Numbered from the stretch's first letter, positions 36,585 to 45,949 are shown. The stretch is 64,000 nucleotides of DNA from CANMUM01 sp965263365 (GCA_965263365.1 OZ253672.1:2046001-2110000); one strand, 5' to 3'. Numbers and translations are program-made. The notes: a model not told the origin generated them from the letters alone.

Positions 36585-37655
36585 TTAAGGTTTCGTGTCT
36601 GCAGTTAATTTATTATAAAATTTATCGGAGCCACAAACCCCACAAAATTTGTAAAATGAATTGTCTCGCGCATCACAGTTTTTACAATAATTATATAGAC
36701 AAAACTTGCAATGTACGCAGTAATCCAAAACAACTCCCTCTTCGGATTTCGCAATCTTTCGATCACAATTTGGACACGTATTTTGGGCCATTTTTTTAAT
36801 GCCACTTTCGTAGGCAATCTTTTCTCTTCGATCTTTTTCTGGAAGCTTCTCTTCTTGAGATTTTCGTTCCATATATTTACGCATTGCTTTGATTGCATAA
36901 TATCCAAATGCAATAGAAAGAACGATGCCGACACCATTGCGAACATAGCCTCCGTAAGAAGGCAAATAAGGCACCAACTCAACAAAAAAGGCGAAGAAAG
37001 CAAACATGACAAAACCGCGGTAAATCGGCCATAAAGTGGCTTGACGCTTTTTTAAGATGAGCCAACAAGCGATCAACAATAGCGGTAAGGTTAAAGCAAC
37101 GCGAAGTAAAAATATACGAAGCCGTTGATTTGAAATCGCCTTTGCGTAAGGTCCGTTAGCAGTCGCAAAATAAGTATCAAATTCAATTTGTGAATCGGTG
37201 AGTTCGCGTTCTATTTGGACATTTTGCGCTTCAAGATCTTCTTTTTGCCTTTCGGCCATCCGAACCTTTTCTTGCAATACGTCAAGTTCGCGCGTGCGAG
37301 ATGTGACCTCATCGTTTTGAGCGTTTAAATCTGTAGCCTCTCGCGTAGAAAGCCAATTTTCGAAACCTTGCTTGGCAATTGCGTAATTCCTTCGGACACT
37401 TTCTTGATGGGCTGTCGCGTCTTGAATTTCTCGTAAAATTTCAGTTCTATTTTGTTCGAGTTGATCTCGGCTGTCTTCATAGTCTTGAAGAATTTGCTCG
37501 TCCAAAAAGTCTGTTTTGTTAATCTGCTTTCCTGCGGTCGGTAAATCTGAAATCAGTGATGAACCAAAATTAATCAGAAATATACACAATAAAAACGAAA
37601 GCACCCACATCAGCATCTGGTACCAAAAAACAGGTGTACGAATGGTTTTAAACAT
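36585..37655 (-). CDS. membrane protein with coiled coil and C-terminal zinc-ribbon cysteine cluster
   Basis: A 356-residue protein I do not recognise as a named family. Layout: transmembrane helix (about 12-35), a charged coiled coil of about 110 residues (about 45-160) that would lie outside the cytoplasm, two or three further helices (about 180-255), a basic linker, and a C-terminal domain with nine cysteines in CxxC-type pairs (Cys294/297, 313/316, 319, 324/327, 338/341), suggesting two zinc ribbons. It stands alone between rlmB and the MarR gene. The architecture suggests a membrane sensor or scaffold. Confidence 0.8.
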   Translation of the reverse strand: MFKTIRTPVFWYQMLMWVLSFLLCIFLINFGSSLISDLPTAGKQINKTDFLDEQILQDYEDSRDQLEQNRTEILREIQDATAHQESVRRNYAIAKQGFENWLSTREATDLNAQNDEVTSRTRELDVLQEKVRMAERQKEDLEAQNVQIERELTDSQIEFDTYFATANGPYAKAISNQRLRIFLLRVALTLPLLLIACWLILKKRQATLWPIYRGFVMFAFFAFFVELVPYLPSYGGYVRNGVGIVLSIAFGYYAIKAMRKYMERKSQEEKLPEKDRREKIAYESGIKKMAQNTCPNCDRKIAKSEEGVVLDYCVHCKFCLYNYCKNCDARDNSFYKFCGVCGSDKFYNKLTADTKP

Positions 37656-37681
37656 ATTGATCCCGTCGAAAAGCAGCTAAT

Positions 37682-38113
37682 TTATCTATCAAATGATAGA
37701 CGAAGTCTTCTGAGAAGTCCAGCAAGGTGTTTGTATTCTTCTGTGCTAAAATCTGAACTGATTTCGTCAAAAATTGGGGCAACAGTTTCAAGCGTGATAT
37801 TGCGAGTCAGCTCGCCAGAACGCGTGATTGAGATGTGTTTTTTGCGCGCATCATCCCAGTCTTTTCTTACATTGATATAGCCATTTTTTTCGAGACGCGT
37901 GAGGGTATTTGTCATTGCACCCTTTGTAACTTTAAGTGATTTTGCAAGCTGAGCAGGCGTACACTCACTTTTTTGTGCCACCAAGTGGTTAAGTACCGAA
38001 AAATGCGACATTTCAATGTTTTTTGGCAAAACACTGCGGATTTGATTCCGTAATTTCTGTTCAATGATAAAAACTTCTGAGAAAAGCAGAAGCGATATAT
38101 CAGAATTATTCAT
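37682..38113 (-). CDS. MarR-family transcriptional regulator
   Basis: A 143-residue winged-helix regulator: helix-turn-helix TPAQLAKSLKVTKGAMTNTL and wing LEKNGYINVRKDWDDARKK, with dimerisation helices at both ends. It overlaps the upstream nitrilase-family gene by eight bases, and is part of the hydrolase-grxC-comF group. Effector unknown. Confidence 0.92.
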   Translation of the reverse strand: MNNSDISLLLFSEVFIIEQKLRNQIRSVLPKNIEMSHFSVLNHLVAQKSECTPAQLAKSLKVTKGAMTNTLTRLEKNGYINVRKDWDDARKKHISITRSGELTRNITLETVAPIFDEISSDFSTEEYKHLAGLLRRLRLSFDR

Positions 38114-38939
38114 TTTTCAAAATGCCTTCGCATGAAAATACTTTTTCATTTTTGAGAGTGGGAATGCGAGATCGAACTTGGGAAACACGTACGAGATCTA
38201 ATGAAATGACTTTAGTTGCAGAATTTGTCCCAAGGTCTGCTAGAATTTCGCCCCATGGATCAATCACCATAGAATGCCCGTAACAATGACGAACACTACC
38301 ATCGTGATGTGAATAAGAGCCTGTTTGCGCTGGTGCGATTACATAGGCGCCGTTCTCGATTGCACGCGCACGCAATAAGACCTCCCAATGCGCACGCCCG
38401 GTGAATTCGGTGAATGCGGCTGGCGCGACAAGCACCTGAGCACCAGCTTTCGCGAGCGCCCGGTAAAGTTTTGGAAATCGAAGATCAAAGCAGATACTAC
38501 TTCCAAAACAGGTCGTACCTATTTGAGTTGTTACCAATTGATTGCCGGCACAAAAACGATCTGACTCACGGTAAGTTTCGCCATTGGGAAGCTCAACATC
38601 AAACATATGCATTTTGTCATATCGACCAATAATTTGTCCCTCTTTATTTATGATTAATTGCCGATTTACATTGGCATTTAATCTTTCATCAAAGACTAAA
38701 ACAGAACCCAGAATAATATTTAGCTTAGTTTCTTTTGCCCATTTTGTTGCAAATTGCACGATTTCATCATCAGCTTCGATTTTGAGCTGATCTGAACGCG
38801 GATTGAAACCCATTAAATTTGTGCATTCAGGCGTAATGATAACGTCTGCAGACTTGCACGAAGAAAATAACTGACCGAGTTCTCTTATGTTTCCGCGCGC
38901 GTCACTTTTCGTATTTATTTGAACAACGGCAATTTTCAT
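38106..38939 (-). CDS. carbon-nitrogen hydrolase (nitrilase superfamily, Nit1/NIT2-like)
   Basis: A 277-residue amidase. The catalytic triad is Glu38 (TPECTN), Lys109 (YDKMHMFD) and Cys150 (SSICFDLRFP). Motifs match the Nit/omega-amidase group; deaminated glutathione amidase is the commonest activity, which fits the adjacent glutaredoxin. Overlaps the grxC stop by one base and the MarR gene by eight. Confidence 0.9.
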   Translation of the reverse strand: MKIAVVQINTKSDARGNIRELGQLFSSCKSADVIITPECTNLMGFNPRSDQLKIEADDEIVQFATKWAKETKLNIILGSVLVFDERLNANVNRQLIINKEGQIIGRYDKMHMFDVELPNGETYRESDRFCAGNQLVTTQIGTTCFGSSICFDLRFPKLYRALAKAGAQVLVAPAAFTEFTGRAHWEVLLRARAIENGAYVIAPAQTGSYSHHDGSVRHCYGHSMVIDPWGEILADLGTNSATKVISLDLVRVSQVRSRIPTLKNEKVFSCEGILKNE

Positions 38940-39199
38940 TAGATCGCTCGGAGTAATTTATCCAGCTCACCCGAAGAATCCAGAGCGGCTAGGTCGTCGC
39001 TGCCTCCAATGCCTTGGTCATCAATAAAAATCTGTGGAACGGTTCTGCGTCCGTTTGCACGCTTCATCATTTCCGCGCGCGCCTCCGGCGTTTCAAAAAG
39101 ATCGATTTCTTTATATTTCACACCTTTTCGGTCTAATAGCGCTTTTGCACGCATGCAAAAGCCACAAATTGGTGTTGTGTAAATTTCGATTTTTCTCAT
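38939..39199 (-). CDS. grxC: glutaredoxin 3
   Basis: An 86-residue thioredoxin-fold protein with active site Cys12-Gly-Phe-Cys15 (CGFC in place of the usual CPYC), followed by TVPQIFIDD with the cis-Pro and GGSDDL glutathione-binding motif. The start is the ATG at 39199 (MRKIEIYTTP); a longer frame reaches into comF. Cytoplasmic disulfide reductant using glutathione. Confidence 0.94.
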   Translation of the reverse strand: MRKIEIYTTPICGFCMRAKALLDRKGVKYKEIDLFETPEARAEMMKRANGRRTVPQIFIDDQGIGGSDDLAALDSSGELDKLLRAI

Positions 39200-39218
39200 C
39201 TTTGCCTCTTTCCTAAAG

Positions 39219-39974
39219 TTAATCATGAATTGCCGCACGCGTAAATACAAAAATAGTAACAGTTTTTGCGCCCCCTAATTTAAGGGCTTTTGCGCATTCT
39301 TGCAAACTTGCGCCACTTGTCATCACATCATCAATGAGCGCGACATTTTTGTTATCTAAAGCACAATGAGCGGATCGGGAAGTGCTGATTGCGTTACTTA
39401 AATTCTCGAAGCGCGCTTGAAAGTCGCGGCCCTTTCCCTGTTTGGGCGTATATCTCTCTCTTTTGAGTGCGTGGGGTAAAAATGGTTTTTGAGTTTCTTT
39501 TGAGATATGATATGCGATGAGTGCGGCTTGATTAAATCCGCGCGATAGCTGTCGGCGCCAGTGCAATGGCATAGCCGTGATAAGGTCAACTTTTTCAAAT
39601 TCTGTACGGTGCTTATTGACCATTAGTTTAGCAATCGTGAGCGCTTTTTTTTCCGATTTACCATTTTTCAGACTTAAGACCATCTTTTTGGCAATGCCCT
39701 CATAGCGCGCTGTCGCAAAGCCCTGATCCCAAACGCGTGGATGATTCCAACAATCTAAACATATTGGGTCAATAGCACCTTTAACAGGCGTGCCGCAATA
39801 TTGGCAGCAATCGCCGATTATCCAGGGCATTTCATGATAGCAGCTTTTACAAAGCGCGTGGTTTTGCACGGTCAATTCGTGGCAACTCGGACAGTGAGTG
39901 GATGTAAGCGCATCTGTTATTCTTGTGCTTAAAAATTGTAGACTTGCTTTCAATTTTGACTTCTCATAGATCAT
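39219..39974 (-). CDS. comF: ComF-family phosphoribosyltransferase-like protein
   Basis: A 251-residue protein with an N-terminal zinc finger (CPSCHE, CKSCYH, CQYCGTP, CLDCW) and a C-terminal phosphoribosyltransferase domain with the PRPP motif VALIDDVMTSGASL. The ComF family is associated with DNA uptake. I use the ATG at 39974 (MIYEKSKL), four bases from the divergent methyltransferase start; an alternative at 39986 would overlap that gene head to head. Confidence 0.92.
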   Translation of the reverse strand: MIYEKSKLKASLQFLSTRITDALTSTHCPSCHELTVQNHALCKSCYHEMPWIIGDCCQYCGTPVKGAIDPICLDCWNHPRVWDQGFATARYEGIAKKMVLSLKNGKSEKKALTIAKLMVNKHRTEFEKVDLITAMPLHWRRQLSRGFNQAALIAYHISKETQKPFLPHALKRERYTPKQGKGRDFQARFENLSNAISTSRSAHCALDNKNVALIDDVMTSGASLQECAKALKLGGAKTVTIFVFTRAAIHD

Positions 39975-39978
39975 ATTT

Positions 39979-40791
39979 ATGTCCAAGCTTGTGTTTGATC
40001 CTTCATTTTTTTCGCGTGCATCGCAACGCTATCATTTTGGCGCTGATTTTGTTTCTGAATTTATCGCACAAGATGTTGAACAAAAGATGAAAGATCACCA
40101 AAGACAGTTTCATAAAATTGCGATCGTTGGGTCAAACTTTGCCAATTGGCCTGCGCGTTTGAATCTGGATGCCCAGCAAATTGAACCGAGTGAGACTTTA
40201 TTATTTGATGAAGAAGGCTATGACTTAATATTACATCTTGGCGCATTGAACGTCACCAATGATGTGGTCGGACAACTTATTCAGTCGCGATTAAAGCTCA
40301 AGCCCGATGGTATTTTTATCGCGGGTTTTTTGGGTGGCGATAGCTTAACTGAATTGCGCCGAGCCATAATGGCTACGGATATCGATATCTATCAGGGCGC
40401 GATGATGCGTGTCAGCCCGATGATTGATTTGCGCGATGCAGGCGGACTGTTGCAACGCGCAGGTTTTGCACTTCCCGTTGCTGATAATTGGAAATTAGAT
40501 GTTCAATATAAATCGCCACTTCATCTCGTAAAAGATTTACGCAAAATGGGCTTGGTTAATCCTTTATATAAGCGTTCCCGAACGAATTTAACAAAATTAT
40601 ATTTAAAGACATTAAAATCTAAATTTGATGTAGAAACCGCTTGTAAAGACACTGGGATTATTGCAAATTTTGAACTCGTTTTTCTAACGGGTTATGCACC
40701 TTCTGAAAATCAACCAAAACCTCGCAAACCTGGAACAATACAAATACGCCTTGAAGATGCACTTAAATTTAAAGAGGGAAAGAAAAAGTAA
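39979..40791 (+). CDS. SAM-dependent methyltransferase-like protein (NDUFAF5/BioC-like)
   Basis: A 270-residue protein resembling the alphaproteobacterial relatives of complex I assembly factor NDUFAF5. Recognisable parts: FDPSFFSRASQRYHFGADFV, YDLILHLGALNVTNDVVGQL, LKPDGIFIAGFLGGDSLTELRRA and a conserved RVSPMIDLRDAGGLLQRAGFALPV. The normal glycine-rich SAM motif I is weak (IAVVGSNFANWP-like region), as in this subfamily. It is directly followed by hemH (ATG overlapping its stop). Confidence 0.83.
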   Translation: MSKLVFDPSFFSRASQRYHFGADFVSEFIAQDVEQKMKDHQRQFHKIAIVGSNFANWPARLNLDAQQIEPSETLLFDEEGYDLILHLGALNVTNDVVGQLIQSRLKLKPDGIFIAGFLGGDSLTELRRAIMATDIDIYQGAMMRVSPMIDLRDAGGLLQRAGFALPVADNWKLDVQYKSPLHLVKDLRKMGLVNPLYKRSRTNLTKLYLKTLKSKFDVETACKDTGIIANFELVFLTGYAPSENQPKPRKPGTIQIRLEDALKFKEGKKK

Positions 40792-41825
40792 TGAGTATTT
40801 TAGATATTCCAAAAAATCACCCTTCCCTAAAAACACCAAAGGTCGGCGTCATTATTGCTAATTTAGGAACGCCCGACGCAACTGACTATTGGTCGATGCG
40901 ACGTTATTTGAACGAATTTTTATCAGATAAGCGAGTGATTGATTATCCATCTTGGAAATGGCAGCCGATATTGCAGGGCATTATCTTAACTTTCCGTCCC
41001 AAAAAATCAGGTGCAGCTTATGATAGCATTTGGGATAAGGAGAATAATGAGAGCCCACTTTTAGGCATAACACGTAAACAGTGTCAGAAGCTTAGTACGG
41101 CCTTGACGCAAAAATATGGTGACAAAGTTATTGTCGATTTTGCGATGCGTTACGGCAACCCATCAACGCGTTCGGTCATTGAAAAAATGTTCGACCAAGG
41201 GTGCCAAAAGATCGTTTTCTTTCCACTTTATCCTCAGTATGCTGCCCCTACGACAGCGACGGCAAATGATCAGGCATTTCGTGCGCTTATGAAAATGAAC
41301 TGGCAGCCAGCTTTTCGAACGGTTCCCGCTTATTTTGAAAATGAATCATATTTAAATGCATTGGTCGCTTCCCTAAGAGAGGGTATCAAAAAAGCCAAAG
41401 TTAAACCAAGTAAATTGGTTCTTTCGTATCATGGTGTGCCGAAACGCTATCTTATGGATGGTGATCCCTATCATTGTCAGTGCCACAAAACGACGCGGCT
41501 TGTCGCTGAATTAGCTGGATTTTCGGCAGATTTTGTAGAGACCGCATTTCAATCTAAGTTTGGACCTGAAGAATGGGTCGGCCCTTCGACTGCGGAGTTG
41601 GTCGCAGACTTAGCAAAATCGGGACATACGTCCATCGCGATCGCAGCGCCTGCTTTTTCATCGGATTGTGTCGAAACGCTTGAGGAAATTCAGGAAGAAA
41701 TTTTTGAGTCATTTGAAGAGGCTGGTGGCGAAAATTTCCAGTACATTCCATGCCTTAATGATCGAGATGATCATATTGCAGCGATGGTGAATATTCTTGA
41801 AAAAGAGCTTGCCGGCTGGTTATGA
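40791..41825 (+). CDS. hemH: ferrochelatase
   Basis: A 344-residue enzyme inserting Fe2+ into protoporphyrin IX, the last step of haem synthesis. Catalytic His214 lies in LSYHGVPKRY and the acidic metal path in FSSDCVETLEEI. The DPYHCQCHKTTRL segment with its Cys pair is typical of alphaproteobacterial HemH. It overlaps the methyltransferase stop by one base. Confidence 0.96.
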   Translation: MSILDIPKNHPSLKTPKVGVIIANLGTPDATDYWSMRRYLNEFLSDKRVIDYPSWKWQPILQGIILTFRPKKSGAAYDSIWDKENNESPLLGITRKQCQKLSTALTQKYGDKVIVDFAMRYGNPSTRSVIEKMFDQGCQKIVFFPLYPQYAAPTTATANDQAFRALMKMNWQPAFRTVPAYFENESYLNALVASLREGIKKAKVKPSKLVLSYHGVPKRYLMDGDPYHCQCHKTTRLVAELAGFSADFVETAFQSKFGPEEWVGPSTAELVADLAKSGHTSIAIAAPAFSSDCVETLEEIQEEIFESFEEAGGENFQYIPCLNDRDDHIAAMVNILEKELAGWL

Positions 41826-41838
41826 AAGGTAAATTCTC

Positions 41839-43056
41839 GTGGTTGAAAAAATAGTTGTGATTGGTGGAGGTCAGGCAGCTGCCTCGTTTTGTGCAAAATT
41901 GAGAGCGCTTGGCTCGAATGCGCAAGTTACGATTTTATCCGATGAAAAATACTATCCTTATCAACGCCCTCCTCTATCAAAAAAATATTTGCTAGGTGAA
42001 ATGGAATTAGAACGTTTGCTCTTGAGACCTCAGCTTTGGTACGAAGAGAATGCCATTGAAGTTCGAACCGGCGTGCGCGTTGAATCGATTGACCGCAGCC
42101 ATAAAAAGGTGAGTCTGTCAGACGGTGAAACGGTTACTTACGACACACTGTTTTTGGCGACAGGTTCGCGACCACGAAAATTGCCAAGTCAGCTTACGAA
42201 TGATGCCCAAAACATTTATGCTGTTCGTTCCATTGATGACGTCGATTTAATGGAATCTGAATTTAAGGCTGGTCAAAATTTAGTGGTGATTGGCGGCGGA
42301 TATATTGGCCTTGAAGCGGCTGCGGTTGCGCGTAAATTTGATGTGAATGTGACTTTAGTTGAAGCTGCGCCACGTATTCTTGGCCGTGTCGCTTGTTCAG
42401 AAACAGCCGACTTTATTCGTGATTTGCATCGTGAAAATAATGTGGAAATTATCGAAGGAATTGGGATTCAAGAATTTGAAATCATTGCGAATAAGATACA
42501 GGCCGTGGTTTTAGTGGATGGTCGGCGTCTGGCAGCTGATTTCATAATCGCGGGAATTGGAATTGAAACGAATTCTGAACTGGCGGATGAGTGTGGGCTT
42601 GAAGTTGAGCAGGGTATTCGTGTTGATGAGAACGGGCGTACGACAGACGCAAATATTTATGCGGCTGGTGATTGTGCGCGTTTTTTATTCAAAGGTGAGA
42701 ACATTCGCTTGGAGAGTGTTCAAAATGCGATAGATCAGGCTGAAAACGTCGCTCTTTCTGTTTTTGGCACGCCAGAGCCCTATGTTCCTAAGCCGTGGTT
42801 TTGGTCTGACCAATTTGATCTGAGTTTGCAAATTGCCGGATTAAATTTAGGTTACACAGATGTTGTTGTGCGCAAATCCACGGATGAGGCAACGCAATCA
42901 AATTGGTATTACAAAGATGACCAATTAATTGCTGTTGATGCGATGAATGAGCCGCGGTCTTATATGATTGCAAAGCGCGTGATTGAAAGCGGTCGAAATA
43001 TTCCAAAAGAAGTTGCCGCCGATGTCACTGCTGATCTTAAGGCGTTTCTGCGTTAG
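41839..43056 (+). CDS. FAD-dependent NAD(P)H:ferredoxin/rubredoxin reductase-type oxidoreductase
   Basis: A 405-residue two-dinucleotide-domain flavoprotein. FAD-binding GGGQAAASFCAKLRALG at the N-terminus, NAD-binding VVIGGGYIGLEAAAVARK (about 151-168), ATGSRPR, and the second FAD motif IYAAGDCARF, plus the C-terminal ferredoxin-reductase domain with the FWSDQFDL motif. Resembles putidaredoxin/ rhodocoxin reductases. GTG start at 41839. Electron acceptor is unknown; none is encoded next to it. It is the last intact core gene before the degraded region. Confidence 0.9.
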   Translation: MVEKIVVIGGGQAAASFCAKLRALGSNAQVTILSDEKYYPYQRPPLSKKYLLGEMELERLLLRPQLWYEENAIEVRTGVRVESIDRSHKKVSLSDGETVTYDTLFLATGSRPRKLPSQLTNDAQNIYAVRSIDDVDLMESEFKAGQNLVVIGGGYIGLEAAAVARKFDVNVTLVEAAPRILGRVACSETADFIRDLHRENNVEIIEGIGIQEFEIIANKIQAVVLVDGRRLAADFIIAGIGIETNSELADECGLEVEQGIRVDENGRTTDANIYAAGDCARFLFKGENIRLESVQNAIDQAENVALSVFGTPEPYVPKPWFWSDQFDLSLQIAGLNLGYTDVVVRKSTDEATQSNWYYKDDQLIAVDAMNEPRSYMIAKRVIESGRNIPKEVAADVTADLKAFLR

Positions 43057-43129
43057 TGATTGAATTAGATAAAACAATACTAAAGCATTCCCGACTGGCT
43101 TCGTTAAGATTAAGTTGCTTTACCTAGCA

Positions 43130-43231
43130 CTAAACTACGATTTCCTCAGTAATTGTCCCGTTGGTCGTTGAAAAATAGCCATGACCAAAAGTGGCAGCCC
43201 TAGTATCATTTCTTAAACGCAGAAAATTCAT
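43130..43231 (-). pseudogene. C-terminal remnant of a hydrolase-like gene
   Basis: A short minus-strand frame ending in TAG reads FLRLRNDTRAATFGHGYF before its end. The R-A-x-x-FGHGYF pattern resembles the C-terminus of alpha/beta hydrolases of the DUF900 type. No upstream part of the gene remains. Low-confidence fragment. Confidence 0.3.
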
Positions 43232-43336
43232 TGTTCAAAGTAAAAAAGATGCCAATCTAATATATTAAAGGACTTTCCAACTTTTGGATACAAAACGTCT
43301 TACCTGTATTCAAAGGGTTAATTAAGGAAGTACATC

Positions 43337-43507
43337 TTATCTGCTTTCGGAAGATTTTGCCAAAAAGCTTAATAAAAATTCAGATATTTCTTCGGGCTGA
43401 TCTTCCATAGCAAAATGTTCACAATCTTCTATAATATGCAATTCTGAACTAAGAATTACAGTGTGAGCTTTGTGGGCCCAATCGACGGCTCGCCACGCAT
43501 CGCTAGC
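43337..43507 (-). pseudogene. C-terminal remnant of an alpha/beta hydrolase
   Basis: About 56 codons on the minus strand end in TAA and read IIEDCEHFAMEDQPEEISEF, the catalytic-His region and last helix of epoxide-hydrolase/haloperoxidase-type alpha/beta hydrolases (pattern cxHFxxxEqPeei). The nucleophile elbow and everything upstream are missing, so this is a decayed gene end. Confidence 0.6.
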
Positions 43508-44000
43508 ACGCTATTTAGCATGCCGTTGCGGAGGTCAGTGCATTTTCGAATTTTCAAGTAAGCGTGAAGACTTATAAAGAGAGCAGTGGTTTGCAGGGCT
43601 TTCGCTTTACTAGCTTCGCGAGATTGCAGCTTGCGCTTCGGCGGCTGATTGCGAGCTGAAGTTCTCTAAAGTGAGCTGCAAAGCGGACATACGGGGGCAA
43701 GTTGAGGAAATTAACCTCCGTCAAAGGAAGAGTAGGCACTGCAAATACGGCTTGTGAAACTGTCGAACTGCGCTATCCTTGCTAGGAGATTTATCACATC
43801 GAGTCAAAATGACGATTTTGGAGCACTGGAAAATAAACACCCAGCGATCCAAAGAATGCGTACTTGGCTTTTGCACGAAGTTTTACTGAGCGAAATCCAA
43901 TTTAGGGACGAGAAACAGGATAGGCGCGCGGCGACAAAAATGAAAAACCTCGATTGAATTTGAACTTTCCAAACTAAACAATCTGAACTAAAGAAGACGC
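43508..44000. other. gap without recognisable gene
   Basis: About 490 bases with no supported coding sequence. A 67-codon plus-strand frame at 43754-43957 (ending RRAATKMKNLD) has no recognisable domain and starts with GTG; I do not call it. The stretch joins the hydrolase remnants to the export-transporter genes and looks like decayed DNA. Confidence 0.6.
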
Positions 44001-44792
44001 ATGAGCATGAAGGAAGCCATACAGGACGTGATTGACGGCGCGAAGAACTACGAGTTCTGGATGACATTTGGCATGAACGACGTTAAAGCTAAATACCGCC
44101 GCTCGAAGCTGGGGCAATTGTGGATAACGCTGTCGGTAGCAGCATTTATATTCGTGATTGGTGGGCTGTATAAATCGTTGCTTGGGACAAATATTGAAAA
44201 CTACCTTTCATACATTTCCATCGGATACGTATTGTGGCTTTTTATGCAAAATATTGTGTCCACCAGCGGAGTGGCAATCAAGGAATCTCGCCCAATGATA
44301 TTTCAACGTCATTGGCCTGTTTCTACTTTTATTTTTTGATTTACTTATAGAGAATTGATAAATTTCCTTCATTATGGCGTTCTGATTTTTGTTGTTTTTG
44401 GATTTGAGCGGAATTGGCCCACTATTTTACAAAGTTTGATCGGGTTTGCTGGAGTGCTGCTGATGATTTTCACCGCATTTTGGGTGTCCATGATTTTAGG
44501 CATCTTGACTTTGATCTTTACAGATTTAACTCCCGTTGTTAGCTCTTTAATGCGAATGGTATTTTTCGTCACGCCTATAATTTGGGTGGATAGGGATATT
44601 GGTGAATGGGCAGCGTGGATTATTCAACTGAATCCATTTGGCTATTTTATTTCTATCGTCAGAGAGCCCTTGATGGGTAAAGTATTCTCACTTTACAATT
44701 GGAGCGTTGCAGTAGCAATTTGTTTTTTGACTATGCTTCTTGCTCTGATGTTGTTGGGAAGAATGCACAAGGATATCGCAAGATGGATATAG
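44001..44792 (+). pseudogene. polysaccharide/O-antigen ABC export permease (Wzm/KpsM type) with one in-frame TGA
   Basis: A 264-codon frame interrupted only by TGA at 44337-44339. Upstream are the N-terminal cytoplasmic segment FGMNDVKAKYRRSKLGQLW and two helices; downstream, without frame change, TYRELINFLHYG and four more helices, ending GRMHKDIARWI. Both halves are typical of ABC-2 polysaccharide export permeases. At the stop, relatives usually carry Arg, and CGA to TGA is a single transition. It overlaps the ATPase gene by ten bases. Either recent inactivation or, less likely, readthrough. Confidence 0.85.
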
Positions 44793-45484
44793 TTTCTGTT
44801 AATGAAGATTATGCCATTGTTTGCGATAATCTTGGGATCAATTTTTCGCTAAACTACGGAAGACGAAAATCCTTGAGGAAATTTACAGCGTTAGAATTGA
44901 TTAATTTAACAATTAGAAACGGTGAACGAGTTGGTTTATTGGGACGAAATGGAGCGGGAAAATCCACATTACTACGAACCTTTGCAGGTGTTTTTACACC
45001 ATCCAAAGGCAGCCTTGAAGTTCGAGGTAATATCGCGACCCTATTTGAGGCGACTGTGGGAGCTGATCCAATTCTGTCGGGATATGACAATATCAAACTG
45101 ATGATGGCTGCCAGACAAATTCCTTTACGTTACCTTGATAAAGTAACTCAAGATGTTGAAGAATTCACTGAGCTGGGTCAAGCATTGCATCGGCCATTTG
45201 GCACTTATTCGAACGGGATGAAATTAAGACTAGCTTTTGCAATCGCAACTGTGAACGGCGCAGAAATAGTGCTAATAGATGAACAAATTGGTGTTGGTGA
45301 CCGCGATTTTCAAATAAAAGCTCAAACACGAATAGGCAATATGATTGCCAATTCTGGATGTTTGGTCTTGGCATCACATTCAAATTTTGTGCTAAGCAAA
45401 TTTTGTCAAAGAGGAATTGTTCTCGATCAAGGTAATATACTATTCGATGGCCCAATTGATTCCGCCATCGAATTTCAAGGCTAA
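44783..45484 (+). CDS. polysaccharide/O-antigen ABC export ATPase (Wzt/KpsT type)
   Basis: A 233-residue ATPase with Walker A GRNGAGKST, a degenerate but family-typical signature TYSNGMKLRLAFAIA, Walker B IVLIDEQIGVGD and H-loop LASHS. The DEQIGVGD motif is specific to Wzt/KpsT/TagH exporters. It appears intact, but its permease partner has a nonsense codon. The start is the ATG at 44783 within the end of the permease gene. No C-terminal glycan-binding domain, so the KpsT-like short form. Confidence 0.9.
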   Translation: MDIVSVNEDYAIVCDNLGINFSLNYGRRKSLRKFTALELINLTIRNGERVGLLGRNGAGKSTLLRTFAGVFTPSKGSLEVRGNIATLFEATVGADPILSGYDNIKLMMAARQIPLRYLDKVTQDVEEFTELGQALHRPFGTYSNGMKLRLAFAIATVNGAEIVLIDEQIGVGDRDFQIKAQTRIGNMIANSGCLVLASHSNFVLSKFCQRGIVLDQGNILFDGPIDSAIEFQG

Positions 45485-45499
45485 AGAAAGTAAGTAACT

Positions 45500-45949
45500 A
45501 TGGATTTGATATCAACCTGTGTGCCTAACATTGGGGAACTAGAGGAAGAATTTGTCGCGCGCGCAGTTCGCTCAACTTTCGTTTCATCGGTTGGCCCATT
45601 TGTTGATGAATTTGAGAAACTACTTGCACAGGAAGGACAATTTTCTGCGTCAACAGTGGTTAGTTCTGGAACAGTTGCCCTTAAATTGGCCTTGGAAACG
45701 CTTGGTGTCAAACGAGATGATCTGGTGATAGTTCCATCGTTAAGTTTTATCGCTACGGCGAATTCTGTATCGCACGCTGGGGCGCAACCTTGGTTCGTGG
45801 ATGTTTCATCTGATAGTTGGACAATCGATTTGAATACTGTTCGTCAGTGCCTCGAAACTTGTTCGATAAATGCTGCCGGTGACCTGATCGAACCCAATTC
45901 TGGAAAGCCAAATACTAGATGCAGCGGACGCACGACTTCGATGGTATGA
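45500..45949 (+). pseudogene. truncated DegT/DnrJ/EryC1-family aminotransferase
   Basis: Only the N-terminal part of a sugar aminotransferase is left. It starts STCVPNIGELEEEFV with the family motif SSGTVALKLALETLGV (PLP phosphate contact) and VPSLSFIATANSVSHAGAQP, all typical of LegC-like nucleotide-sugar aminotransferases. About residue 137 the homology stops and the frame ends at a TGA. The PLP lysine and the rest are missing. In another frame the following bases read ADARLRWYEQRQAQGKAKV, perhaps the tail of an unrelated gene, so the junction looks like a deletion or recombination scar. Confidence 0.85.

Noticed and set aside
44337..44339. Selenocysteine or alternative-code reading of the in-frame TGA
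   Set aside because: The permease family has no selenocysteine, no evident SECIS-like structure follows, and TGA is a normal stop in many intact genes here.
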